NCBI GenBank assembly: GCA_903877385.1 | Contig: CAIRDP010000063.1 | Coordinates: forward strand, 186,001-250,000 | Direction of reading: 5' to 3' | Length of the DNA stretch: 64,000 nucleotides | DNA from: an uncultured Bacteroidales bacterium | GTDB lineage: Bacteria > Bacteroidota > Bacteroidia > Bacteroidales > FEN-979 | Part shown: positions 53,346-60,807 of the stretch, piece by piece | How positions within the stretch are numbered: position 1 is the first letter of the stretch | Layout: each line of letters opens with the position of its first letter | Translations under genes and position numbers: made by a program | Notes under the pieces: model-generated | Seen by the model: the letters and a program-made list of their open reading frames with translations, nothing else | Told to the model about the DNA's origin: nothing | The model's database searches: none

Positions 53346-54103
53346 TATTCTATTTTGTTTATAACGTTGAATTTAAAGCCACACAACTCCTGTAATATCA
53401 TATACGAATTAAAAAATGCATTTCTGGAGGTTTCATAATTATAAACTGCCACCCTGTACATTTCCATAATATAAGCCAGGTCGTAAAGAGTGGACTGCCC
53501 GTTTAGAAACTCCTTGTCGCCCATCTCTTTATTCATCGAGCCGGCAATAACGCTTTCATTTGCATTTTTAAGAATTTTCTGGTTGACAATTAACTGGTTG
53601 TAGTTGGTAATTATCGTTTGTCGCAGCAAGAGAATAATATTATCTTTTGATGCCATTGATTTTTCAATTTCTTTAGTGGCAATTTTCATCTGGTTCTTGC
53701 GGTCCCATAGATCCAGCATAGGGAGTTTGATTTCAAGCGATCCCAATCCCCTGATATTGTTCTGGAGTGAATAAATACTGCTTGACGCTCCCAGGTTGTC
53801 AGAGTTCTGGGTAGTTGCATTCCAGAAGCTGGATTCAAGATACGTATCAAGATAAAAATTTCTCATCCAGATCCTGTTTGCCGATTTAACCCTGTATCTC
53901 CATGCCTGGATATCGGCTGTCCACATTTTCACTTCGGGACTATGAACTATGGCCGAGTCAATCAGGTCTTCAAGGGGAGGAATACGCTGGATGATGTCGT
54001 CGATAAGAGGATTGAAATATGTTGTGTCTTTTGCCTGGCTAAATCCCAGGAGCGGCATAACGAATAATGCCGTCATGAAAAAGTGCTTCAACACTTTTTT
54101 CAT
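53345..54103 (-). CDS. Half-length TolC-like outer-membrane protein
   Basis: From ATG 54103 (MKKVLKHFFMTALFVMPLLG) the product is 252 residues with a signal peptide ending GFSQ. An in-frame ATG at 54133 would put ten charged residues ahead of it. The mature part has LEDLIDSAIVHSPEVK, GLGSLEIKLPMLD and long helices (about 150-240), matching one repeat of the TolC/OEP family, where usual members have two (about 420-480 residues). It may form the outer-membrane exit for the polymer in place of Wza, which is absent. It lies between the sugar transferase and Wzc-like genes. Confidence 0.83.
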   Translation of the reverse strand: MKKVLKHFFMTALFVMPLLGFSQAKDTTYFNPLIDDIIQRIPPLEDLIDSAIVHSPEVKMWTADIQAWRYRVKSANRIWMRNFYLDTYLESSFWNATTQNSDNLGASSSIYSLQNNIRGLGSLEIKLPMLDLWDRKNQMKIATKEIEKSMASKDNIILLLRQTIITNYNQLIVNQKILKNANESVIAGSMNKEMGDKEFLNGQSTLYDLAYIMEMYRVAVYNYETSRNAFFNSYMILQELCGFKFNVINKIE

Positions 54104-54133
54104 ATAAGACCGTTCAAAATTCAGAATTCCCAT

Positions 54134-55357
54134 TTACATATTCTCCTTTTGAAATACAGCACCGAAAGTCCTGAATATAATGACAATATCTCCCCAGAAT
54201 GAGTTATTCTCGGCATAATAGTTATCCAGCGCAAATCTTTCTTCTTCAGACATAGGTCCGCTTCTGCCTCGTTTTTCAACCTGCCACAGCCCTGTAAGGC
54301 CGGCAGCTGCCCTGAACCTGCGGCTCCATTTCTTTTTTGTCAGTGCTTCAGCCTCATTCAGGGGGAGGGGGCGATTCCCTACGATCGACATATCGCCTTT
54401 AAGCACGTTGATCAGCTGCGGCAGTTCGTCTATACTGCTCATTCGGATCACTTTGCCGACTTTCGTTATCCTTGGGTCGTCTTTAATCTTTATAAATGCT
54501 TTTCGTGTGCTTCTGTGTTTGTTTGCTATTCTTTCACAAACCTGCTCTCCGTCATAATATACGAGAGGTGAACAATACTGCCCTTCGGGTAGTTTCGCAC
54601 ATTCGGAACATTCGGCTTCGACCGTTTCGCTGATATACTGGTTCAGGTGTTCAACTTCTTTCAGCCTCTTGTCCGCATCCGGATACATGGAGCGGAATTT
54701 ATAAAAATCAAAGATCTTGTAATTGGCTCCGACCCGTTTTGAAAAATAGTACACTTTACCTCTTGATTCAAGGCCGATCGCAACCATGGTCAGTATCATC
54801 AGAGGGGAAAGGATTAAAAGTGCGGTCCCTGCCATCAGTATGTCAAAAGTTCTCTTCAGCAGGGGAGTTGTATATGCATTAAAACCTACATTGGGATCAA
54901 CAACTATCGTTTTATTCTCAAATTCCGACTTGAATTTCTTAAGCAACAGTATCCTGCTGTAAATATTCCCTGTTTGAATGCCACGATGATAAAAATCATC
55001 AACTCCAAGGGTATAGGCATTCTTTTTTGCACTATAATCCTTGAACGATGAAATTACGATAAATGGTGTTTTCTGGTACAGTTTATTCAATTTTAGCCGC
55101 CTGAAAAATGAAAATGCATTGATCCCGGGAAGCAGGTACTCGCAGATGATCGCGTCTATTGATTGCCTCTCTTCATACTTAATATCAAATCTCGTGTCTT
55201 TATCGAGGTCGAAAATTTTAAATTGATTATCGGTAAGCCAGTATATTGCAGAAAGAGGGTTTCCCTTGACCGTCACGTTAAAATACTCTGAATTCATGAA
55301 CAAATCAACTATCGGTTGATTGTTGCCGATGTACAGGATATTTAAACTCGAACTCAC
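54134..55357 (-). CDS. Initiating sugar transferase fused to a pseudo-receiver domain
   Basis: The 407-residue protein begins at GTG 55357. Residues 5-145 look like a response-regulator receiver (LNILYIGNN, IICEYLLPGINAFSFF, FIVISSF, GVDDFYHRG), but Glu73 replaces the phospho-accepting aspartate. Residues 165-407 are a WbaP/WcaJ-type polyprenyl-phosphate sugar transferase, with one membrane helix (171-195), FDFYKFRSM, DELPQLINVLKGDMS and GLTGLWQV. A Cys-rich insert (C250, C253, C262, C274) interrupts the catalytic domain. It would load the first sugar-1-phosphate onto undecaprenyl phosphate. It lies 13 nt after a free response regulator gene. Confidence 0.92.
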   Translation of the reverse strand: MSSSLNILYIGNNQPIVDLFMNSEYFNVTVKGNPLSAIYWLTDNQFKIFDLDKDTRFDIKYEERQSIDAIICEYLLPGINAFSFFRRLKLNKLYQKTPFIVISSFKDYSAKKNAYTLGVDDFYHRGIQTGNIYSRILLLKKFKSEFENKTIVVDPNVGFNAYTTPLLKRTFDILMAGTALLILSPLMILTMVAIGLESRGKVYYFSKRVGANYKIFDFYKFRSMYPDADKRLKEVEHLNQYISETVEAECSECAKLPEGQYCSPLVYYDGEQVCERIANKHRSTRKAFIKIKDDPRITKVGKVIRMSSIDELPQLINVLKGDMSIVGNRPLPLNEAEALTKKKWSRRFRAAAGLTGLWQVEKRGRSGPMSEEERFALDNYYAENNSFWGDIVIIFRTFGAVFQKENM

Positions 55358-55370
55358 TTTCTATTTCGGG

Positions 55371-55772
55371 TTATTGGCTGCTTATATTACCTGAAAAGGC
55401 GATGGACCTGTCAATCCGTCGTTTCACCCTTACAATAAGCTCTCTTGGATTAAACGGTTTAACTACGTAATCATCAGCCCCCATTTCAAAACATTTAATC
55501 TTATCAGCGCTTTCTTCTTTTCCCGACAACATGATCAGGGGTATCTCATCAAAAAAACCACTTTCTCTGATTCGTTTGATAAACTCAAACCCGTTCATCA
55601 CAGGCATTTCCACGTCGCAGATAATAACATCAGGAAGGTTGCCCGATTGTATGTAGTACAAAGCATCCATCCCATTGCTAAGGGTTGTAACCTCAAACTC
55701 CTTGTTGAAAGTATTTTCAATGATAAACCGGATACTCTTTTCATCGTCTATTGCGAGAATCTTCCTTTTCAT
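55371..55772 (-). CDS. Single-domain response regulator
   Basis: The 133-residue receiver has an acidic pocket (ILAIDDEKS), phospho-accepting Asp in VIICDVEMPVMNG, Thr/Ser in LIMLSGKEE and Lys in VVKPFNPREL. No output domain follows. It is the first gene after a full promoter and heads the exopolysaccharide cluster. Such proteins relay phosphate or bind partners; likely partners here are the two hybrid kinases at the far end of the cluster or the adjacent pseudo-receiver. Confidence 0.93.
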   Translation of the reverse strand: MKRKILAIDDEKSIRFIIENTFNKEFEVTTLSNGMDALYYIQSGNLPDVIICDVEMPVMNGFEFIKRIRESGFFDEIPLIMLSGKEESADKIKCFEMGADDYVVKPFNPRELIVRVKRRIDRSIAFSGNISSQ

Positions 55773-55791
55773 TCAATACAAGTTTGAAAAG

Positions 55792-55824
55792 CAAATATAT
55801 TCGAATTTACTCCAAACCTCCAAA
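55792..55824 (-). promoter_or_regulatory. Bacteroidetes-type promoter of the exopolysaccharide cluster
   Basis: On the minus strand TTTG (55824-55821), 21 nt, TATATTTG (55799-55792) fits the consensus fully. The response-regulator ATG is 20 nt beyond the -7 box. Confidence 0.72.
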
Positions 55825-55875
55825 ATAGATATTAACAAAAAATCGAAAGTTATTAAGAGAAGCAATGACGGCTGT

Positions 55876-57906
55876 TTACTGATTTCCTGAGTCTGCAACT
55901 GCCTTTTTCAAAGCCATAACCTCATCCCTTAATCGCGCAGCTTCAAGAAAATCAAGTTGTTTTACCGCTTCTTCCATTGCATTCATTGTTTCCCTGAGTA
56001 ATTTTTGAATTTTATCTTTCGGAAGATAAGCGATTACGGGGTCTGCAGCATGATCCAGGTTTTCCTTCTCAATATACGGACGGCCTTTAACGGTACCTGT
56101 ATCTTCCCTAGGTCTGAGTTCAAATACTCTTCTCATATCCTTAGTAATCTGGACCGGGGTGATGTTGTTCAGCAGGTTATAAGCTGTTTGTTTTTCTCTT
56201 CTGCGGTTTGCTTCAGAGATCATCCTTTTCATTGATTCAGTTATTTTATCGGCATAAAGAATGACCCTGCTGTTGACATTTCTTGCAGCTCTTCCGGCAG
56301 TTTGTGTGAGGCTTCGTTCAGATCTCAGGAAGCCTTCCTTATCGGCATCAAGGATTGCAACAAGTGAGACCTCGGGAAGATCAAGCCCTTCCCTGAGAAG
56401 GTTAACGCCGATCAGTACATCGATGGTCCCTGACCTGAGGTCCTGCAGAATATCCACCCTGTCCATGGTTTCAACATCCGAATGTATATACCTGGATTTT
56501 ATATTTAGTTTGATGAAATATTTGGCCAGCTCCTCGGCCATCCTTTTGGTCAGTGTAGTTACCAGCACCCGCTCAGTTATAGTTACACGCTTGTCAATCT
56601 CATCCAGAAGGTCATCAATCTGGTTAAGGCTGGGTCTCACTTCAACCAGGGGGTCGAGCAGCCCGGTAGGACGTATAAGCTGTTCAACGACAACACCTTC
56701 GGCTTTCTGAAGTTCAAAATCAGCAGGGGTTGCACTTGCAAAAATGATCTGCCCGATAACCGCTTCAAACTCGTCAAACTTTAAAGGCCTGTTGTCCATA
56801 GCCGAAGGCAGCCTGAACCCGAATTCAACAAGGGTCTGTTTACGAGAACGGTCACCGCCATACATTGCCCTTATCTGGGGAATGGTTACATGGCTTTCAT
56901 CCACCACCATCAGGAAATCATCCGGGAAAAAATCCAGAAGGCAGAAAGGCCTGGATCCCGGAGCCCTGCCGTCGAAATACCTGGAATAATTTTCAATGCC
57001 CGAGCAATACCCCAGCTCACGCATCATTTCCATATCATACGTAACCCGGTCCTCAAGCCTTTTAGCCTCGAAATTTTTCCCCTCGCTCCTGAAATATTCG
57101 CACTGGCGGAACATATCGTCCTGTATCTCGGTCAGAGATTCCCTCATCTTATCCTGGGATGTCACAAAGATATTCGCCGGGTAAACCTGTATGAATTCAA
57201 GAGGTTCAATCGTCCTGCCGGATACAGGGTCAAAGGATTCGATTTTCTCTATTTCATCGCCCCAGAATATAATTCTGTAAGCAACATCAAGATATGCAGG
57301 GAAAATATCAACAGCATCGCCCCTGACACGGAACCTGCCCCTGGTAAAATCCGTTTCGGTCCTGGAGTAAAGACTGTTGACAAACCTGAGCAAAAGACTG
57401 TTCCTGCTCACCAGGTCACCGAGTTTCAGTTTTACAATATTTCCTGTAAAATCATCAGGATTACCAATCCCGTAAATACACGATACAGAGGAAACGACAA
57501 TAACATCCCGTCTGCCCGAGAGCAGAGCGGAAGACGCGCTCAGACGGAGCTTTTCAATCTCGGCATTGATCGAAAGATCTTTTTCAATGTATGTATTTGT
57601 AACGGGGATGTATGCTTCGGGTTGATAATAGTCGTAGTAAGAGACAAAAAATTCGACTGCATTTTCGGGGAAAAACTCGCGGAATTCACCGTAAAGCTGG
57701 GCAGCAAGGGTTTTGTTATGGCTGAGGATAAGTGTAGGCCTTTGCACCCTCTGAATCACATTTGCAATCGTAAACGTTTTCCCCGAACCTGTGACTCCTG
57801 CCAGTACCTGGGCCTGGTCCCCCCGGTTCAGCCCTTCCACAAGCTCCCTTATAGCTTCCGGCTGGTCACCGGTAGGAACGAATTCTGTGGTCAATCTGAA
57901 TTCCAT
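55876..57906 (-). CDS. uvrB: Excinuclease ABC subunit B
   Basis: UvrB is the helicase-like damage-verifying subunit of nucleotide excision repair. The 676-residue protein is full length, with P-loop GVTGSGKT (37-44), the beta-hairpin YYDYYQPEAYIP, VVDESH, the helicase motif TQTAGRAARN and the C-terminal UVR motif (AVKQLDFLEAARLRDEV) that contacts UvrC. It is last in the mutL-rhomboid-rhomboid-EEP-uvrB run and starts 2 nt after the EEP gene. A 340-codon antisense open frame here is only a shadow. Confidence 0.98.
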   Translation of the reverse strand: MEFRLTTEFVPTGDQPEAIRELVEGLNRGDQAQVLAGVTGSGKTFTIANVIQRVQRPTLILSHNKTLAAQLYGEFREFFPENAVEFFVSYYDYYQPEAYIPVTNTYIEKDLSINAEIEKLRLSASSALLSGRRDVIVVSSVSCIYGIGNPDDFTGNIVKLKLGDLVSRNSLLLRFVNSLYSRTETDFTRGRFRVRGDAVDIFPAYLDVAYRIIFWGDEIEKIESFDPVSGRTIEPLEFIQVYPANIFVTSQDKMRESLTEIQDDMFRQCEYFRSEGKNFEAKRLEDRVTYDMEMMRELGYCSGIENYSRYFDGRAPGSRPFCLLDFFPDDFLMVVDESHVTIPQIRAMYGGDRSRKQTLVEFGFRLPSAMDNRPLKFDEFEAVIGQIIFASATPADFELQKAEGVVVEQLIRPTGLLDPLVEVRPSLNQIDDLLDEIDKRVTITERVLVTTLTKRMAEELAKYFIKLNIKSRYIHSDVETMDRVDILQDLRSGTIDVLIGVNLLREGLDLPEVSLVAILDADKEGFLRSERSLTQTAGRAARNVNSRVILYADKITESMKRMISEANRRREKQTAYNLLNNITPVQITKDMRRVFELRPREDTGTVKGRPYIEKENLDHAADPVIAYLPKDKIQKLLRETMNAMEEAVKQLDFLEAARLRDEVMALKKAVADSGNQ

Positions 57907-57908
57907 GA

Positions 57909-59033
57909 CTAAGGTTTAAAGGTAAATTCAGAAATAACGGGATAATGGTCAGAGAGATCTACCTCCTTCTTCTGATATGAAGTCGCGGTGAAGAAATCAT
58001 CATACAGCATATAATCTATCCTGAAAGCCGGGAAACGGCCGGCATACGTACTCCCAATCCAATCATTTCCAGCTTTTACAAATGCATCATTGCGGCCTTT
58101 TGACAGGGTGTGGTAGGCGAAGGATGAAGGGGTGTCGTTAAAGTCCCCACAGATCAGGATCGGATAAGGGCAGGACTTCATATGCGAGCTGAGCATTTCA
58201 GCCTCCATCGCCCTGAGGATGAAAGCCCGTTTAAGTTTCCAGAGCATCCTCCTTGATCCCTTGGCCAGGTTCTTCTCATCAGCTCCCGGGTCGGTCAGCT
58301 GGGAATAAAAAGAGTAATCATCATTTCCCAGGCGTATCGATTCCAGGTGCAGGTTATAAACGCGTATAGTGTCGCCCCGAATGGCCAGATCAGTAAATAT
58401 TCCGAAGGTGCTTTTATCTTCCAGCCTGAAAAATCCCTGGTTCACCATGGGGTAGCGCGAAAAAGTCGCAATCGCGTTTATTTTTGTTTTTTGCCAGAAT
58501 TCCCTGTAGTTCTTGAAAAAGTAATTTTCAAGTCCGAGGGATCGGGAAAACTTATGCAGGGTCTTCAGGTATTCTTCCCCGATTGCGTAAAACTCCTGGA
58601 CGCATAAAATATCAGGATTTTCGGAAGCCAGGAAGTCAGTCACCTGGCTTCTTGCCTCCGGGATCTCGTTATTTGGCTGATTGCCGTAAAGACTGTGAAC
58701 GTTGAAGGTTATAACCCTCAGGGTATGCTGGGTCCGGCTTTTCTGAACGCCAAAACGCAATGGCATGATCGTCCTGATATTCCCGATCCCCAGCAGTATT
58801 GCGAGCATGGATATAAAGATGAACCTGTTCCAGAGGACCAGCCATAAACAAACAAACAGGAGGTTGATGATCAGGATGACAGGATATGCAATCCCAAAGA
58901 ATGCAAGAATCCAGATATTTACCGGGCTGATATAGGCAGCTGCACAGGAACATAATAAGGCTGCGGCCGAAAAACAATTCAGGATAAGAAAGGATGTCTT
59001 TACCCAATGTCGTTTCTTGCTTACTTTTACCAT
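57909..59033 (-). CDS. Membrane-anchored endonuclease/exonuclease/phosphatase family protein
   Basis: From ATG 59033 (MVKVSKKRHWVKTSF) the product is 374 residues. An earlier in-frame ATG overlaps the rhomboid gene by 41 nt and is less likely. Two or three N-terminal helices (about 10-90) precede an EEP domain: LRVITFNVHSLYG, ILCVQEFYA, YNLHLES, ILICGDFNDTPSS and DHYPVISEF, with all metal and catalytic residues in place. It faces the periplasm by topology. The substrate (nucleic acid, phospholipid or other phosphodiester) is not known. Confidence 0.9.
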   Translation of the reverse strand: MVKVSKKRHWVKTSFLILNCFSAAALLCSCAAAYISPVNIWILAFFGIAYPVILIINLLFVCLWLVLWNRFIFISMLAILLGIGNIRTIMPLRFGVQKSRTQHTLRVITFNVHSLYGNQPNNEIPEARSQVTDFLASENPDILCVQEFYAIGEEYLKTLHKFSRSLGLENYFFKNYREFWQKTKINAIATFSRYPMVNQGFFRLEDKSTFGIFTDLAIRGDTIRVYNLHLESIRLGNDDYSFYSQLTDPGADEKNLAKGSRRMLWKLKRAFILRAMEAEMLSSHMKSCPYPILICGDFNDTPSSFAYHTLSKGRNDAFVKAGNDWIGSTYAGRFPAFRIDYMLYDDFFTATSYQKKEVDLSDHYPVISEFTFKP

Positions 59034-59046
59034 GTTCTCTTTAGTT

Positions 59047-59961
59047 TCATCGTTTCCCTGAGGATTTGAACAGGTATTCCTTCTCATCCCGGGTCAGGCT
59101 GTCATACCCGCCTTTTGAAATCTTATCCAGTATGCCATCAATCCGTTTTTGTTTTGCAGCTTTCTCAATGTTGTATTGTTCGTCACTCGGGGGACGGCTG
59201 CTCGTTTCATACGAATCATACCTCTCCTTTTTCCTGCCGAAGAAACCGCTGCGTTGTTCGTGTGCCCGATATCCGGAAAAGATCCCTTTTGCAGTCAGCT
59301 GTATATACAGAAATCCAAACAAGGCCCCGCCTATATGAGCGATATGCCCCCCGGCATTGCCGGTGGGGATCATGAAGAAATCGAAAATAAACAATGCTAT
59401 GGCCAGGTATAGGATGCGAATCCTGCCGAAAAATAAAAGATAGATAGTATAGTTGGGCACCTTGAATGAAACAGCAGTAACAATTGCCATTACCGAGGCC
59501 GATGCCCCGAGAGCATAAGACTGGGGCAGGGCCGTCGAGAAAACAGGGAAGATATTGAATGCAAGTATGTATACAACGGCTCCCGAAAGTCCTCCCAGAA
59601 GGTAAACTGCAAGCAGCTTCCTGCCTCCCAGGTATTCCTGGAAGATTTTCCCGAACCAGTAAAGCCAGAGCATATTAAACAATATATGCAGGATGTCGAT
59701 ATGCAGGAACATATAGGTAAGAACGGTCCAGGGTTTATTGAATAGGGACGGGAGCGAGGCGGGTACCCCAAAGATCCTGATTATGGAGGTTGTAGCCAAG
59801 GTGACATCAGCCTGGCTGATGAAGAAGAAAATACTCCTGAATACCTGAACCAGCAACCAAACTGCAACATTGACAATAATCAGGTTGGCCAGGGTTGAGC
59901 CTTCCCTGAAAAACCTTTTCAGATTGTCGGTGAGATTCGGTTGAGTCGTATATTGGTTCAT
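59047..59961 (-). CDS. Rhomboid intramembrane serine protease 1
   Basis: The 304-residue protein has six or more helices with the rhomboid catalytic pair: Ser154 in ALGASASVMA and His209 in HIAHIGGALFGF. HILFNMLWLYWFG carries the family HxxxN loop. The C-terminal 80 residues are soluble and charged (GYRAHEQRSGFFGRKKER...). Substrates are unknown. It follows a second rhomboid gene by 6 nt, and both sit between mutL and uvrB. Confidence 0.93.
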   Translation of the reverse strand: MNQYTTQPNLTDNLKRFFREGSTLANLIIVNVAVWLLVQVFRSIFFFISQADVTLATTSIIRIFGVPASLPSLFNKPWTVLTYMFLHIDILHILFNMLWLYWFGKIFQEYLGGRKLLAVYLLGGLSGAVVYILAFNIFPVFSTALPQSYALGASASVMAIVTAVSFKVPNYTIYLLFFGRIRILYLAIALFIFDFFMIPTGNAGGHIAHIGGALFGFLYIQLTAKGIFSGYRAHEQRSGFFGRKKERYDSYETSSRPPSDEQYNIEKAAKQKRIDGILDKISKGGYDSLTRDEKEYLFKSSGKR

Positions 59962-59967
59962 TACGGT

Positions 59968-60798
59968 TTATAATCTTGCTGTGCGTTTCCAGTAAAGGAT
60001 CAGGAAAAATCCGAAGAACATGCCTCCCAGATGGGCAAAATGCGCGACATTGTCACTGCGGTTGTTTGAAATCCCCATAAACAGCTCAATTGCTCCGTAA
60101 GCGATAACCAGCCATTTGGCTTTGATGGGGAATAAAAAGTTGATAAATACTAGCATATTGGGAAACATCATGCCGAATGCAAGCAATATGCCGTAAACAG
60201 CTCCGGAAGCCCCAATGGTTGCAATGTCCATCTGCTGCCTGATGAGCTCATAAACATAGGTCACCGACTGGCGCTGAAAATGAACATCATTGAGCGAAGA
60301 CTGCCATTGTGAGAGAAGGGCATTCATCTGGTCCAGGATCTCCTGGCTCCTGGGCGGGCAGGTTTTCACAAACGCCACAAAAGCATCAGGGGAAGGAGCT
60401 GAAGAGTATGCAAGCGCAGCAGCTTCATAACCCGATATATGCCAGTAGGCTACTGCAGTCTGTACGATACCGGCCCCTATTCCCGTTATCATGTAATACG
60501 TCAGGAAGCGCTTGGGACCCCAAACATTTTCAAGGAGGTAACCGAACATCCATAAAGCAAACATATTGTAAATGATATGCTGAAAATCGGCATGGAAGAA
60601 CATATAGGTCACGAACTGGTAAGTCCTGAAAAGCTCGGATTTAAAGTAGTGGAGCCCGCAAAGCTCCGTCAGATCTATCCTGAATGTGCTCTGCAGCGAC
60701 ATGGTAGCCACAAAGCAAATCAGGTTAATGATCAGCAGGTTCTTTACAACCGGGGGCAGAAGTTTGAATCCGGCGGGACTGTATTGCTGGTCGCTCAT
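59968..60798 (-). CDS. Rhomboid intramembrane serine protease 2
   Basis: The 276-residue rhomboid has HIIYNMFALWMFGYLLE, Ser198 in TIGASGAVYG and His256 in VAHFAHLGGMFFGF. An insertion of about 60 residues (125-185), with a Cys-Pro-Pro turn and amphipathic stretch, separates two helices that are adjacent in the first rhomboid, so the copies have different luminal loops. It starts 9 nt after mutL. Confidence 0.93.
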   Translation of the reverse strand: MSDQQYSPAGFKLLPPVVKNLLIINLICFVATMSLQSTFRIDLTELCGLHYFKSELFRTYQFVTYMFFHADFQHIIYNMFALWMFGYLLENVWGPKRFLTYYMITGIGAGIVQTAVAYWHISGYEAAALAYSSAPSPDAFVAFVKTCPPRSQEILDQMNALLSQWQSSLNDVHFQRQSVTYVYELIRQQMDIATIGASGAVYGILLAFGMMFPNMLVFINFLFPIKAKWLVIAYGAIELFMGISNNRSDNVAHFAHLGGMFFGFFLILYWKRTARL

Positions 60799-60807
60799 AA
60801 TCGTGGT

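Noticed and set aside
56890-57912. 340-codon open frame on the plus strand
   Set aside because: It runs fully antisense to uvrB, whose conserved motifs are unmistakable. The translation has no recognisable domain.
57909-59087. Longer form of the EEP gene starting at 59087
   Set aside because: It overlaps the rhomboid gene by 41 nt and adds a polar stretch before the membrane helices. ATG 59033 is preferred.
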